DNA of 64,000 bases from Nostoc sp. LEGE 12450 (GCF_015206895.1 NZ_JADEXU010000010.1:1-64000), one strand, 5' to 3'; numbered from the stretch's first letter, positions 1-9,260 are shown. Made by a program: numbers and translations. Notes: generated by a model from the letters alone, not told the origin.

Positions 1-471
1 AAGTTTGGTCTTGCTCATGCGTCAGAAATACCCTTAAACGTGCCCCCATACACAAATCACTTTGTAGATGCATTTTCAGTATTTATATATCTTAACATAC
101 CGGATTTTTTTGATGCCTACCTACTTATTTGAACTATATCTATCGTCAGGGCACAGCAATACTGTGCCCCTACCGCGTGGTCTATTTAACTGAAAATAGC
201 TGTAAAAAACTAATTCCGATCCTGAAAAAATACTAGCAGGAAAGGGATTGAAGAAGGCAGAAAGCAGATCGCTTTTAGCATCTCCCCTTGAGAAAAGTAA
301 AGCTGTTCTTGAGAAAAGAATTACTGAAATAACCCTCTTTCCTCCCCTGCTCCCTGCCCCTCTGCCTTTTCTGCCCAATTCCCAATAATGTAACGATTTG
401 TCTAGCAGTTTCAGAGCGGATTTAGCATTTATGTAACATTAAATGAAGTATCAAGATAAAGGAATTAATTC
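1..471. other. Intergenic region upstream of psb34
   Basis: No convincing gene is seen. The region contains a perfect hairpin at 149-169 (GGGCACAG, 5-nt loop, CTGTGCCC), resembling the interspersed palindromes common in Nostoc genomes. An open frame on the minus strand over 121-378 has low-complexity basic content and looks like a chance frame through this repeat. The last 50 bases should hold the psb34 promoter and leader. Confidence 0.5.
149..169. repeat. Short palindromic hairpin
   Basis: GGGCACAG at 149-156 and CTGTGCCC at 162-169 pair perfectly around the loop CAATA. No T-tract follows on either strand, so an interspersed palindromic repeat fits better than a terminator. Confidence 0.6.
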
Positions 472-651
472 ATGCCCTATACCAATGAAGAAGGCGGCCT
501 TCTGAATAATTTTGCTCGGGAACCAAAGGTTTATCAAGCAGAACCTCCCACAGAAGGGCAAAAACGAACTTATCTCATACTAGGAATTGCCGCTACAGCT
601 TTGGTTGTCGGCTTGATTCTAGTCGCCTTCTTCGTTTCTAAGAGCAGTTAA
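472..651 (+). CDS. psb34: Photosystem II assembly protein Psb34 (Ssl1498 family)
   Basis: This encodes 59 residues. The soluble N-terminus (MPYTNEEGGLLNNFAREP, then VYQAEPPTEGQKR) precedes one membrane helix at about residues 34-55, the layout of the cyanobacterial Ssl1498 light-harvesting-like family now called Psb34. Members of that family bind PSII assembly intermediates near CP47 and are linked to displacement of Hlip proteins; that role comes from family knowledge, not from this sequence. The ATG follows AAAGGAATTAATTC, giving a plausible ribosome site. A hairpin with a T-tract lies 44 bases after the stop, so the gene is probably monocistronic. Confidence 0.9.
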   Translation: MPYTNEEGGLLNNFAREPKVYQAEPPTEGQKRTYLILGIAATALVVGLILVAFFVSKSS

Positions 652-694
652 TCATAAAATATTTTCAGAAAACTTAATCTTCTTTATCGTTTTT

Positions 695-735
695 CAGGTT
701 CCGATTTTAAGAGGGGCCTGCTTTTTTATTTTTTG
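695..735 (+). terminator. Rho-independent terminator of psb34
   Basis: CAGGTTCC (695-702) pairs with GGGGCCTG (713-720) through eight pairs, two of them G-U. A T-rich run, CTTTTTTATTTTTTG, follows. The position 44 bases past the psb34 stop fits its terminator. Confidence 0.65.
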
Positions 736-851
736 TTAAAATTGAACTAGCAATTAAAGTATATAATTATACTTTTTATGGCTGTTAGACTTGAAGGCTA
801 AATTTATTCTGAGCAGCACAACATCTACTTGTACTTAAAAATAATTTTTAT

Positions 852-978
852 TACAGCAGTTTGCAAATAAGTGAGCTATAAAATGTAGGACTCAAAATCA
901 CATATCAAAAATTTCTGCTTCCTACCTCCAGCCTCAAAACCCCTAGCTTTGTATTTCATACAAAAGAAAACTGCTGTA
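852..978. repeat. Inverted-repeat-bounded segment (127 bp)
   Basis: TACAGCAGTTT at 852-862 and AAACTGCTGTA at 968-978 form perfect 11-bp terminal inverted repeats around a non-coding interior. No target duplication is visible at the flanks, so this may be an old miniature element or a chance inverted repeat. Confidence 0.4.
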
Positions 979-1045
979 TGACTTTAGCCCACTTAAGATA
1001 TACCCAAAACGTTAATATGTACTGTGTTTTGGCTTTTTAGCCGCT

Positions 1046-3208
1046 ATGAGCGTGAATGATACTGCACACAACAATAATTCTACTTTGAATCGGCAAGTAT
1101 ACCACCGCCTGAAACTTGCCCTAAGCCTTGGCTTACGACGACAACTTTTTTTAGCAGTATGTGATGATTTACACTTAAGGAATCAAGTAGCAGCCCGCTT
1201 GCATTCTACATTGGCTTATCCTGTTGGACAGGTGCTATATCAGTCATCAAATGCCCAAGAAAATAGCACTCCAGCTTATCCGCGATTAGTCACATTGCGT
1301 TTGAATTTAAACGAACCCAATCCCATAGTTCAGATAAATCAATGGTTAGCTAATTATCCACCACCAATTGTTGGAGCATCAAAAGATACCCCTGGAAGAC
1401 CTTTTCCAGTACCAGCATTTCAGATTGTAGGCGTGGAACATCTTACCAAGGAAACAGTAGCAACACAGCGTTTATTTTTACACTATCTCCGCTTAAGTGA
1501 GCAATATTTTTCTACACAAGAATCCAGTCGGTTCCTAGAATCGACCTTACTGTTGTGGATACCGCGTCCTTGGTTATCTGCCATTAAGCAATCAGCACCA
1601 CAGTTTTGGCGTTGCCGGACTGGTGTATTTGTGTTTGCTGGAGAACCCACACCCGCGACTCAAAATGCAGGCTATCCAGAACGTTTTTCACCTTCCAGAA
1701 ACTTGGATTTAGGGAATATTGAGCAGTCGATTCTAGATGAATCAGTTAACCAAGCAGAACTCAAAACCACAACTTCTGAGTTCAAGTTTGAGAAAAATTC
1801 CGGTTTCCCAGCAGAGATACAAGGGAATGGCGTACATAAAACCCAGGAATTTACTAATAGGTCTGGTAGTGGTAAAAATAATCAATCGCTGTTGTCTTTA
1901 TCTTATGTAAGTAGCGAGTTAACAGAGCTAGTAATCGCAACAATTAACGCAAGTAGTGATAAAAATACTGAAAATTATTTACAACCGCAGCAGATTTTGT
2001 TGGAGATTGAAGAATTACACGAAAAGCAAGCTTTAGGGGATGTACTGGCAGAAGCTTATCATCGCTTGGGCAGTTTATACCGCCTTCGGATTGAGCAAGG
2101 AGAGTCAACCCTAGAAAACCTGATGGTGGCAATTATTGCTTATCAGGAGGCTATTAGCTATGACGAAAGCTCACCGCAACTTGCAGATATCTTGAATGAT
2201 TTGGGTACACTCTACTGGATGCTATACCGTACACCACCCAATTCTGAGGAGGGACAAACTTATATAGAGCAGGCAATAGAATTTTATCAGTTGGCGTTGA
2301 AGATGATTTCACCGCAGACGCATCGGGAAACTTACGCTCGTGTGCAAAATAATTTGGGGACGGCTTATGGTGATTTAGCTCGTTTTTCTCACCCGTCTGA
2401 AAATTGGCAGCAGGCAATATTAGCTTACAACGAAGCACTCAGCTACCGTACAGCCGATATGGATTCATTAAAGTATGCAGCTTGCCAGAATAATTTGGGT
2501 ACTGCTTACTGGCATCTAGGGCAATACAACCAACCGATTGTGCATTTAAAGAAAGCGATCGCAGCTTACAACGAAGCACTCGTATACTACAACCCCGAAG
2601 AGGAACCGCTCAAGTATGGCATGATTCAAAACAACATCGGCACTGCCTGTTGGAATCTGGCACAATACGAGCAACCTGCCCAAAATCTCCAGCTAGCTAT
2701 TAATGTCTATAGCAAAGCTCTTAAGTATCGCACTCCAGCTAATGTTCCCAGCGCCTGTGCCGCTACACAAAATAATCTAGGTACTGCTTACTGGCACTTA
2801 GCAAACCTTTCTCAGACAACTAAAGAGGCACGTCAAAAGTATCTGCAACTATGCATCAGCGCTTATGAAGAGGCTATAGCTTTGGCTCGCTCACTTAGCG
2901 GTACTCCTTTAAGCTTTGATTTACTTGCCTCTTATAATAACTTGGCACTAGCACATTATCAGCTAGTAATAGATAAGTCGTTTAATGGTGACAAAGCAAC
3001 ACATTCTCAACACTTAGAAATAGCTTTAGACTACCATTTGCAAGCCTTAAACGGATTGAGCAAACAATCAGAGGCTTATCAAACAACTTTCACTTATGTG
3101 GTGAAAACTATTCGTGCTTTTCATAATGAATTAGGAATACAGGGACAAACTTTGGCTTTATCTAAAGTTCCTAGTCAGCTGTTGCCAGAGATTTTGTCAA
3201 AGTTATAA
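1046..3208 (+). CDS. TPR-repeat protein with degenerate STAND-like N-terminus
   Basis: This is a 720-residue cytoplasmic protein. Residues about 20-210 look like an NTPase-type fold without a recognisable Walker A (LFLAVCDDLHLRNQVAARL sits where a P-loop would be); this region also contains a strand-like LLLWIPRPWL followed by FWRCRTGVFVFAGEP. Residues about 210-330 are low complexity. At least seven tetratricopeptide repeats follow at about 337-670, several with the signature QNNLGTAYWHL. TPR arrays bind proteins, so a scaffold or sensor role is likely, but no partner is evident. The start is the first ATG of the frame; the ribosome site is weak. A strong hairpin terminator lies 30 bases after the stop. 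Confidence 0.75.
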   Translation: MSVNDTAHNNNSTLNRQVYHRLKLALSLGLRRQLFLAVCDDLHLRNQVAARLHSTLAYPVGQVLYQSSNAQENSTPAYPRLVTLRLNLNEPNPIVQINQWLANYPPPIVGASKDTPGRPFPVPAFQIVGVEHLTKETVATQRLFLHYLRLSEQYFSTQESSRFLESTLLLWIPRPWLSAIKQSAPQFWRCRTGVFVFAGEPTPATQNAGYPERFSPSRNLDLGNIEQSILDESVNQAELKTTTSEFKFEKNSGFPAEIQGNGVHKTQEFTNRSGSGKNNQSLLSLSYVSSELTELVIATINASSDKNTENYLQPQQILLEIEELHEKQALGDVLAEAYHRLGSLYRLRIEQGESTLENLMVAIIAYQEAISYDESSPQLADILNDLGTLYWMLYRTPPNSEEGQTYIEQAIEFYQLALKMISPQTHRETYARVQNNLGTAYGDLARFSHPSENWQQAILAYNEALSYRTADMDSLKYAACQNNLGTAYWHLGQYNQPIVHLKKAIAAYNEALVYYNPEEEPLKYGMIQNNIGTACWNLAQYEQPAQNLQLAINVYSKALKYRTPANVPSACAATQNNLGTAYWHLANLSQTTKEARQKYLQLCISAYEEAIALARSLSGTPLSFDLLASYNNLALAHYQLVIDKSFNGDKATHSQHLEIALDYHLQALNGLSKQSEAYQTTFTYVVKTIRAFHNELGIQGQTLALSKVPSQLLPEILSKL

Positions 3209-3237
3209 GGTATTGAGGATTAACTTGATATCAATTA

Positions 3238-3262
3238 AAACCCGCCAGCGCGGGTTTCGTTT
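3238..3262 (+). terminator. Terminator after the TPR gene
   Basis: AAACCCGC (3238-3245), a 4-nt loop CAGC, and GCGGGTTT (3250-3257) form a perfect 8-bp stem followed by CGTTTG. It lies between a plus-strand gene and the end of a minus-strand gene, so it may act in both directions. Confidence 0.75.
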
Positions 3263-3296
3263 GTATGCTTATGTGGCTATTAGAGGCTTGGATTAG

Positions 3297-3494
3297 TTAA
3301 TTGCGATCGCGATCGCTTAACCTTGACCGAGGTATCAACAATCCAATATATGTACCGACAGCAAATTTTGTTAAATCGAGAAATTGAGGGCGACTTTTGT
3401 CGTCGATAACCGCAAGAGTTAAAGAACCAATCACCATAATCAGCGTTACAACAGCTAGCACTTCATCTCTGGAAGGAAATTTCTTGGATAACAT
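3297..3494 (-). CDS. Small single-helix membrane protein, unknown function
   Basis: This encodes 65 residues. A charged N-terminus (MLSKKFPSRDEV) leads into a hydrophobic segment at about residues 12-30. A second, weaker hydrophobic stretch (FAVGTYIGLLIP) follows at about 44-55, and the tail is basic and acidic (RSRLSDRDRN). The ribosome site AGGAG lies 7 bases before the ATG, which supports a real gene despite its size. The HIP1-like repeat GCGATCGCGATCGC overlaps the C-terminal codons. No function is recognised. Confidence 0.6.
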   Translation of the reverse strand: MLSKKFPSRDEVLAVVTLIMVIGSLTLAVIDDKSRPQFLDLTKFAVGTYIGLLIPRSRLSDRDRN

Positions 3495-3649
3495 TTACCT
3501 ACTCCTGAATTAGTTGATTCAATACATTTACTGTCTCAACTGTGACTGGGAGATTTCGCTCAAACTTAGGCTGACATACCCTAACATTGCCTTACATATC
3601 TGTAATCTTTAGATATAGACTGGTTTTTAGGTAATTGTGAGATTAGCTA

Positions 3650-5800
3650 ATGCAACCCTTACCACGTAACTTTTTGACTGATATGGCTCGTAAGTATGAG
3701 CTTTCTCCAGAGCAGGAAGAGGCTTTTGTAGAACTATATAGTAGGGAAAATGAAGACGAGCGAGGGGTTGCACAAGCTCTCTATATTTCTGACAATGCTT
3801 TTCGCACTCGCATGACTGGTGTTTATAACAAGTTCAGTATTGGTGGTAAGGGCCCAGGTAAGTTTTATAGACTGCGCGATATTCTGATTCAGGAGTACCA
3901 GAAATCTAATACTTCACCAATTCCACCTGCTCCCAAAATAGATGTATATGCACGAGTCCAAGAGGTACGGGAAAAGATAAAACCCCTCATTGAAGAACGC
4001 TGCGGCACAATGCGGGTGCTGGATATGACTCAACCCATCGGCTTGAATGAAATTTATACCAGCGTAAATATTCTGGAAAAAATCACTGGGCGACAACGGT
4101 TAGGAATTGATGAATTATTAGAACAGTATAGGAGCCAGGATTTTGACCGCTTTGGACTCAATAAAATTACTGAAAAATTGCCAGGACTGGAAGCGGTTGA
4201 GAAATATTCCAAGCTGATGATTTTGGGTAAACCAGGTGCAGGTAAAACCACATTTTTGAAGTATTTAGCGATTCAGTGTATTGGAGGTGAGTTTCAGGGT
4301 GAACGTGTACCGATTTTTATTACCCTCAAAAACTTTGCGGAAGCTGCAAACAAACCTAGATTGCTAGAATACATCACCGAAGAATTTATAAATCCTATCT
4401 CTTCAATTCGAGATGTAATAACTTATGGCAAGGCATTAGTTTTACTTGATGGGTTGGATGAGGTTAGAGAAGAGGATAGCAATCGCATTTTAAAAGAAAT
4501 TCGTGAGTTTTCTGACCGTTTCCCAAACAATCAGTTTGTCATGACTTGTCGGATTGCAGCACGGGAGTATGTGTTTGAGAAGTTCACAGAGGTGGAAGTT
4601 GCTGATTTTGACGATGACCAAATTTCCAACTTTGCCAATAACTGGTTTAAGGATAAAGCTGTAAAACTAGAGACTTTTATTAAACGTCTCGAAGAGAATA
4701 GCCGAATCAAACAACTTGCTGCAAGTCCACTACTGCTAACGTTGCTTTGTTTAGCATTTGAAGAGTCAGGAGATTTCCCTGCAAATCGTTCTGAGTTATA
4801 CAAAGAAGGGCTGGATGCGTTATTGAAAAAATGGGATGCCAAGCGGGGAATTCAACGCGACCAGATTTACAAAAAGCTATCAGTCCAGCGTAAAGAAGAT
4901 TTACTCAGCAAAATGGCGTTGACTACTTTTGAGGGGAGTGAATATTTCTTCAAGCAGAAAGTAGCAGAACACTACTTTACAGAATACATCCGCAATTTAC
5001 CCGGTGCTAATACTGACGAAGAAGCATTGCAACTTGACAGTGAGCAAGTTTTGCGTTCAATTGAACATCATCATGGGCTAGTTGTCGCAAGAGCGAAAAG
5101 GATTTACTCATTTTCTCACCTGACATTTCATGAGTATTTCACAGCGAGAGAATTTGTGGTTGTGAGACAGCCATCAGAAGAAGCGCTGCAAAATCTTGTT
5201 AGCCATATTACTGAGAAACGCTGGCGGGAAGTCTTTTTACTTGCGGTTGGGATGTCTCCAAGTGCAGATCGGTTATTGCTGTTGATCAAAGACAAAATTG
5301 ATTTTTCTATAGTGGCTGATGATCAGAAGTTGCAGAAGTTTCTTCTGTGGGTAAAAGAAAAATCTCTTTCCGTTAAGTTTTCTTACAAACCAGCAGCAGT
5401 TAGGGCCTTTTACCTCTCTTTCTACCTCTCTTTCTACCTCTCTTTCTACCTCTCCCTCTCCCTCGACCTCGACCCAGAACTCAAGAATTTGCTGCAAAAA
5501 CTTCGAGAGGAACTACCAAGCAGAAAAGACAGGCAAGAATCTCAGCAATGGTGGTTAGCTAATGGGAAGCCTTGGTGTGAAGAATTAAGAGAAGCAATGA
5601 TTAAATATCGTAATATCGGTCATGATTGGCAGTTCAGTAACGAGCAGAAGGAATTGCTTCAGCAGTATTATGATGCCAATAAATTACTAGTAGATTGCCT
5701 AAATAGCGATTGTTATGTCAGCCGGGAAGTGCGACAGCAAATAGAAGAGACTTTGATATTAGCGATCGCAGAGATTAAACAGCATCAGCAGCAATCTTAA
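3650..5800 (+). CDS. NACHT-domain STAND NTPase with N-terminal HTH-like domain
   Basis: This is a 716-residue protein. Residues about 10-85 resemble the helix-turn-helix module found at the N-terminus of many cyanobacterial STAND and vMAP-type proteins (core NAFRTRMTGVYNKF, then GKGPGKFYRLRDIL). The NACHT domain has Walker A GKPGAGKTT at about 193-201, Walker B LVLLDGLDEV at about 263, a TCR sensor, and the FSHLTFHEYFTARE motif typical of the end of NACHT modules. The C-terminal 100 residues (WWLANGKPWCEELREA onward) look like the helical NCH2-type domain. No effector enzyme is fused. Bacterial NACHT proteins include antiphage NLR-like proteins, so defence or signalling is plausible but unproven. 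Residues about 588-603 come from a 12-bp tandem repeat. Confidence 0.85.
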   Translation: MQPLPRNFLTDMARKYELSPEQEEAFVELYSRENEDERGVAQALYISDNAFRTRMTGVYNKFSIGGKGPGKFYRLRDILIQEYQKSNTSPIPPAPKIDVYARVQEVREKIKPLIEERCGTMRVLDMTQPIGLNEIYTSVNILEKITGRQRLGIDELLEQYRSQDFDRFGLNKITEKLPGLEAVEKYSKLMILGKPGAGKTTFLKYLAIQCIGGEFQGERVPIFITLKNFAEAANKPRLLEYITEEFINPISSIRDVITYGKALVLLDGLDEVREEDSNRILKEIREFSDRFPNNQFVMTCRIAAREYVFEKFTEVEVADFDDDQISNFANNWFKDKAVKLETFIKRLEENSRIKQLAASPLLLTLLCLAFEESGDFPANRSELYKEGLDALLKKWDAKRGIQRDQIYKKLSVQRKEDLLSKMALTTFEGSEYFFKQKVAEHYFTEYIRNLPGANTDEEALQLDSEQVLRSIEHHHGLVVARAKRIYSFSHLTFHEYFTAREFVVVRQPSEEALQNLVSHITEKRWREVFLLAVGMSPSADRLLLLIKDKIDFSIVADDQKLQKFLLWVKEKSLSVKFSYKPAAVRAFYLSFYLSFYLSFYLSLSLDLDPELKNLLQKLREELPSRKDRQESQQWWLANGKPWCEELREAMIKYRNIGHDWQFSNEQKELLQQYYDANKLLVDCLNSDCYVSREVRQQIEETLILAIAEIKQHQQQS
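5411..5446 (+). repeat. 12-bp in-frame tandem repeat in the NACHT gene
   Basis: TACCTCTCTTTC occurs three times head to tail (5411-5422, 5423-5434, 5435-5446), then degenerates into TACCTCTCCCTC. It encodes repeated YLSF units just before the C-terminal helical domain. The 12-base period preserves the frame when copy number changes. Confidence 0.85.
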
Positions 5801-6205
5801 ATACACACATAGCAGATAGTTGATATTTCTGTCCCACAGGTAAATCATTCGTTAAGAAAACGAAAATATTTCCCAATTCCTAGCAAATCAATTTATAATG
5901 GAACTAATAGTTCGCAGTTAGCCCATCGCCTCTATTTAATGGCTTAGATATGTGGACATAAGTAATAAAACAACGTTTAGGAACAAGATGATACTCGTTT
6001 ACGTCGCAAGAATGTCTTGCCTCTGATTTGAGTAACGCACATTAGTAGGATACTAATTCTGAGGTGCGATCGAGATCGCACAGACTCCCATAAAAAGTAC
6101 TTTTATCTTCGGAATACGCTTATAGACAGGTTCAAAAACAGTCAGAAACAAACTCAGTAAATCACCGTCATTAAATACATCACACACACAAAGGAAAACC
6201 CTCTT
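5801..6205. other. Intergenic region upstream of a secreted-protein gene
   Basis: No gene is seen. A small hairpin lies at 6064-6081 (GTGCGAT, loop CGAG, ATCGCAC). AAGGAAAACCC about 8-15 bases before the ATG at 6206 supplies the likely ribosome site. The long upstream region probably holds the promoter, but no clear element could be assigned. Confidence 0.45.
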
Positions 6206-6919
6206 ATGGCTCACTCACATCAATGGAAATCTAGAACTGCTGCACTAATGGCAATAGCCGTTACCGCAAGCGTCGCTAGCCCCCTATTAAGCTTGGCTCC
6301 TGCCAATGCACAATATAGAATTGGGCAAGACAGAAATACTCAATATGGAAACGTTACCATTCCTTCTGGGGTTGCTTTTCCTGTCACCTACGAGAAAGAG
6401 ACTATTACTATTGCTCCTGGGGAAAGTAAATCTATAACCTTGAGAATAGCCAATGACATTATCGACAGAAATAGAAATGTCTTAATTCCTGCTGGAACTA
6501 AAGTAAATGGACGGCTAGAATCTGTTGACTTAGATAATTATTCAAGAAATACAGATGACAACCAAGGAAAAGGCGTGCGGTTTGTCGCTCAAGAATTAGA
6601 ATTTTCTAATGGTCAGCGTCAGTCGATTAATGCAACTTCTCGGACATACACCACAACTCAAAAAGTTTCACAAGGGCCTAGCACTGGTCAGGTTTTAACT
6701 GATGCAGCTATTGGTGGAGGTGCTGGTCTTTTAGGTTCACTAATTACTGGTAATAACAGAATTGATGATTTAAAACCTGTTATTGGTGCGGCTGCGGGTG
6801 CAGGTGCAAGTGTCCTATTACGTAAAAAAGAAGCAAATGTGTTTGTCATCAGACCCGCACAAGATTTAAGGCTCACACTGAATTCTAATTTGAATTTAGT
6901 ACCACGCTCACGCTACTAG
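6206..6919 (+). CDS. Secreted or periplasmic protein of unknown function
   Basis: This encodes 237 residues. A clear signal peptide (basic start, hydrophobic core, likely cleavage after APANA near residue 35) precedes a beta-rich region with VTIPSGVAFPVTY and VLIPAGTKVNGRLESV. A glycine- and alanine-rich stretch at about 175-210 (AAIGGGAGLLGSLITG and VIGAAAGAGASVLL) could be a glycine-zipper-like membrane or oligomerisation segment. The C-terminal sequence reads VFVIRPAQDLRLTLNSNL. It is probably an envelope protein, but no enzyme signature was seen. A palindromic terminator with HIP1-containing arms follows 40 bases after the stop. Confidence 0.75.
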   Translation: MAHSHQWKSRTAALMAIAVTASVASPLLSLAPANAQYRIGQDRNTQYGNVTIPSGVAFPVTYEKETITIAPGESKSITLRIANDIIDRNRNVLIPAGTKVNGRLESVDLDNYSRNTDDNQGKGVRFVAQELEFSNGQRQSINATSRTYTTTQKVSQGPSTGQVLTDAAIGGGAGLLGSLITGNNRIDDLKPVIGAAAGAGASVLLRKKEANVFVIRPAQDLRLTLNSNLNLVPRSRY

Positions 6920-6959
6920 ATTTAACTCTATTCAAGTCGTGACTTTAATCACCCCTCAC

Positions 6960-7003
6960 AGGCGATCGCCACTTTAACTAGAGTGTGCGATCGCCTTCAT
7001 TTT
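6960..7003 (+). terminator. HIP1-armed inverted repeat, likely terminator
   Basis: AGGCGATCGC (6960-6969) and GCGATCGCCT (6987-6996) form a 10-bp stem with a 17-nt loop, followed by TCATTTTTAG. Each arm contains a full HIP1 octamer, so terminator and repeat functions overlap here. Confidence 0.55.
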
Positions 7004-7214
7004 TAGACCTAAAAAATTCTATTTAATAGCAACTATCATACCTCTATATCGTTTTCATCACCATCGATATTTATTGGAATACTTATTGAAGTATGCTATT
7101 GAAGGAAAGAGCTAGGAAAGTCATCTCTATTTTATTCTCTATCTAAAAGAGTATTCAAAATTACCTAATATCCTGATATTTTTTCTCAAGTAGTGTATAA
7201 AAGAGCATTTTATT

Positions 7215-9239
7215 ATGGTAAGTAAAAGTTTCATTTTAAGCACATCTCTTGCAATTCCCGTGGTGTTAATTCTTTTGACTCAGGGAGAAAAGATAAAAGT
7301 ATCTTTAGTTGAAAATGCCCCTCAGATATCCACTAACAACGAAATTAGCCTATCCAGCAGCAAGCTAATTAGCGCGAATTCAACACCGAAAACATACTAT
7401 GTTAGTGGTAATGGAAACGACAAAAATAGCGGACTTTCTACTTCATCCGCATTTAGGACAATTCAGAAAGCAGCAGACCTTACCAACCCTGGTGATACAG
7501 TATTGATTATGAATGGAGTCTACAAAAATGTAGCCAAAGCTTTGAGTGCAGTAAGTATTAAACGTTCTGGAACTGCAAATGCATGGATTAGGTATAAAGC
7601 ATATCCTGGACATTTCCCAAAAATTCAGCACAATACATGGAGCGGTATTCTAATTTCAAGTAGAGCTTCATATATTGAGATCAACGGACTGGAGGTTATA
7701 GGGAATAATGCCAATATAACTCTTGATTATGCGATGAGTGAGAAGAATAACAGACAAAACCCACTCACGAGTGGAAACTGCATCAGCATTGACGGACGAA
7801 CCAGTGGTCATGTTCATCACATCCGTATTCTGAACAATAAAGTGCATGACTGTGGAGGAGCAGGTATTTCAGCGATTCAATCAGATTATGTGACAGTAGA
7901 TAATAACGTAGTTTTCAATAATGCCTGGTATGGTGTTTATGGTGCTAGTGGTATTTCAATATTGAATAATTGGAATTCTGACAAAAACCAGGGATACAAA
8001 ATGTTTGTTACCAACAACAAGGCTTACAACAATCGTATGTACATCCCTTGGATTGCAGTTGGAAAGATCACGGATGGTAATGGTATTATTATCGATACTA
8101 CAAGAAACGATCAGAATAATTCAAAATTGGGCGCATATCAAGGACGCACTTTAGTTAAAAACAATCTGACATTTAATAATGGTGGCTCAGGTATTCATAC
8201 ATTCTTAAGCGATCATGTTGATATTGTAAATAACACTGCTGTTTTAAATAATCAAAGCCCTGAAATTCAAGATGGACAAATATTTGCTAATGTATCATCT
8301 GATGTCAGGATTTTAAACAATATTCTCTATGCTTACCCTGGCAAAGATATTAATAGTAACAATAAAAATAAAAACGTTGTTTATGATTATAATATATACC
8401 TTAATGTTTCTAAAATAAGTGTTAAGGGAACTCACGATATTGTTGCAGATTCACAGGTTTTAAAAAAATATCCTACTATCGAAAAAATATCTAATGATTG
8501 GAAATCGCGACTAGATAAACAAAATCCACCAACACGGATTTATGTAGAGTCTAACTCCGCAGGTTTTGTTTGTGAGTCAGTAACTTATAGTTTACAAGGG
8601 AAACCTATCCAAGCGGGATGCTCCCCGCAATCTTTAGCTCAAATTGCTTTTTCTGATGTTTCATCTAACTATTGGGCGGCACAATTTATTCAACAATTGT
8701 CACAGCGTGGTGTAATTGCTGGATTTCCTGATGGTAGATTCCGCCCTGAAGAACCGGTGACACGCGCTCAATTTGCCGCTATGGTCAACAAAGCTTTCCC
8801 TAAATCACAGCAGAGGCAGGCGATCAATTTTGCTGACGTGCCTAGCAACTATTGGGCATACAGTGCAATTGGGCAAGCCTATACCATTGGTTTTTTATCT
8901 GGATATCCCGGTAATCGGTTTCAACCTAACCAAGCTATTCCCCGCCAGCAGGTTTTGGTTTCCCTTGCCAACGGTCTGGGATATACTTCTGGTGGTAATA
9001 CCGAAAACACTCTGAAATATTTCAACGATGCCTCTAACATCGCTAGCTATGCCCGTAGCCCGATCGCAGCTGCAACTGAAAAGCAAATCGTCGTAAACTA
9101 TCCTAATGTCAAATCCCTAAATCCAACCGCAACAGCAACTCGCGCCCAGGTAGCAGCTTTTATCTACCAAGCACTGGTTAGTTCTAAGCAAGCCTCAGCA
9201 ATTAACTCGCCTTACGTCGTGTCAAACCTCAGCAATTAA
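7215..9239 (+). CDS. Secreted right-handed beta-helix protein with C-terminal SLH repeats
   Basis: This encodes 674 residues. The hydrophobic N-terminus (about 5-24) acts as signal or anchor. Residues about 60-400 form a right-handed parallel beta-helix module: it opens with TYYVSGNGNDKNSG, then AFRTIQKAADL and GDTVLIMNGVY, followed by many N-rich coils (such as ILNNKVHDCGGAGI and VTVDNNVVFNNAW). Such modules occur in pectate-lyase-like and polysaccharide-binding proteins. Three S-layer-homology repeats follow at about 477-650, starting IAFSDVSSNYWAAQFI and INFADVPSNYWAYSAI, the third more divergent. In cyanobacteria SLH repeats anchor proteins to peptidoglycan or envelope polymers, so this is probably a cell-surface polysaccharide-active or adhesive protein. 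Whether it has catalytic residues was not determined. Confidence 0.85.
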   Translation: MVSKSFILSTSLAIPVVLILLTQGEKIKVSLVENAPQISTNNEISLSSSKLISANSTPKTYYVSGNGNDKNSGLSTSSAFRTIQKAADLTNPGDTVLIMNGVYKNVAKALSAVSIKRSGTANAWIRYKAYPGHFPKIQHNTWSGILISSRASYIEINGLEVIGNNANITLDYAMSEKNNRQNPLTSGNCISIDGRTSGHVHHIRILNNKVHDCGGAGISAIQSDYVTVDNNVVFNNAWYGVYGASGISILNNWNSDKNQGYKMFVTNNKAYNNRMYIPWIAVGKITDGNGIIIDTTRNDQNNSKLGAYQGRTLVKNNLTFNNGGSGIHTFLSDHVDIVNNTAVLNNQSPEIQDGQIFANVSSDVRILNNILYAYPGKDINSNNKNKNVVYDYNIYLNVSKISVKGTHDIVADSQVLKKYPTIEKISNDWKSRLDKQNPPTRIYVESNSAGFVCESVTYSLQGKPIQAGCSPQSLAQIAFSDVSSNYWAAQFIQQLSQRGVIAGFPDGRFRPEEPVTRAQFAAMVNKAFPKSQQRQAINFADVPSNYWAYSAIGQAYTIGFLSGYPGNRFQPNQAIPRQQVLVSLANGLGYTSGGNTENTLKYFNDASNIASYARSPIAAATEKQIVVNYPNVKSLNPTATATRAQVAAFIYQALVSSKQASAINSPYVVSNLSN

Positions 9240-9260
9240 CTGCCTAATCAACAATTATCC

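Larger units (their letters stand above)
652..1045. other. Intergenic region between psb34 and the TPR gene
   Basis: After the psb34 terminator the sequence is AT-rich with no gene seen. It contains an inverted-repeat-bounded segment at 852-978. The promoter of the downstream TPR gene should lie in the last 70 bases, but no box was clear enough to call. Confidence 0.45.
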
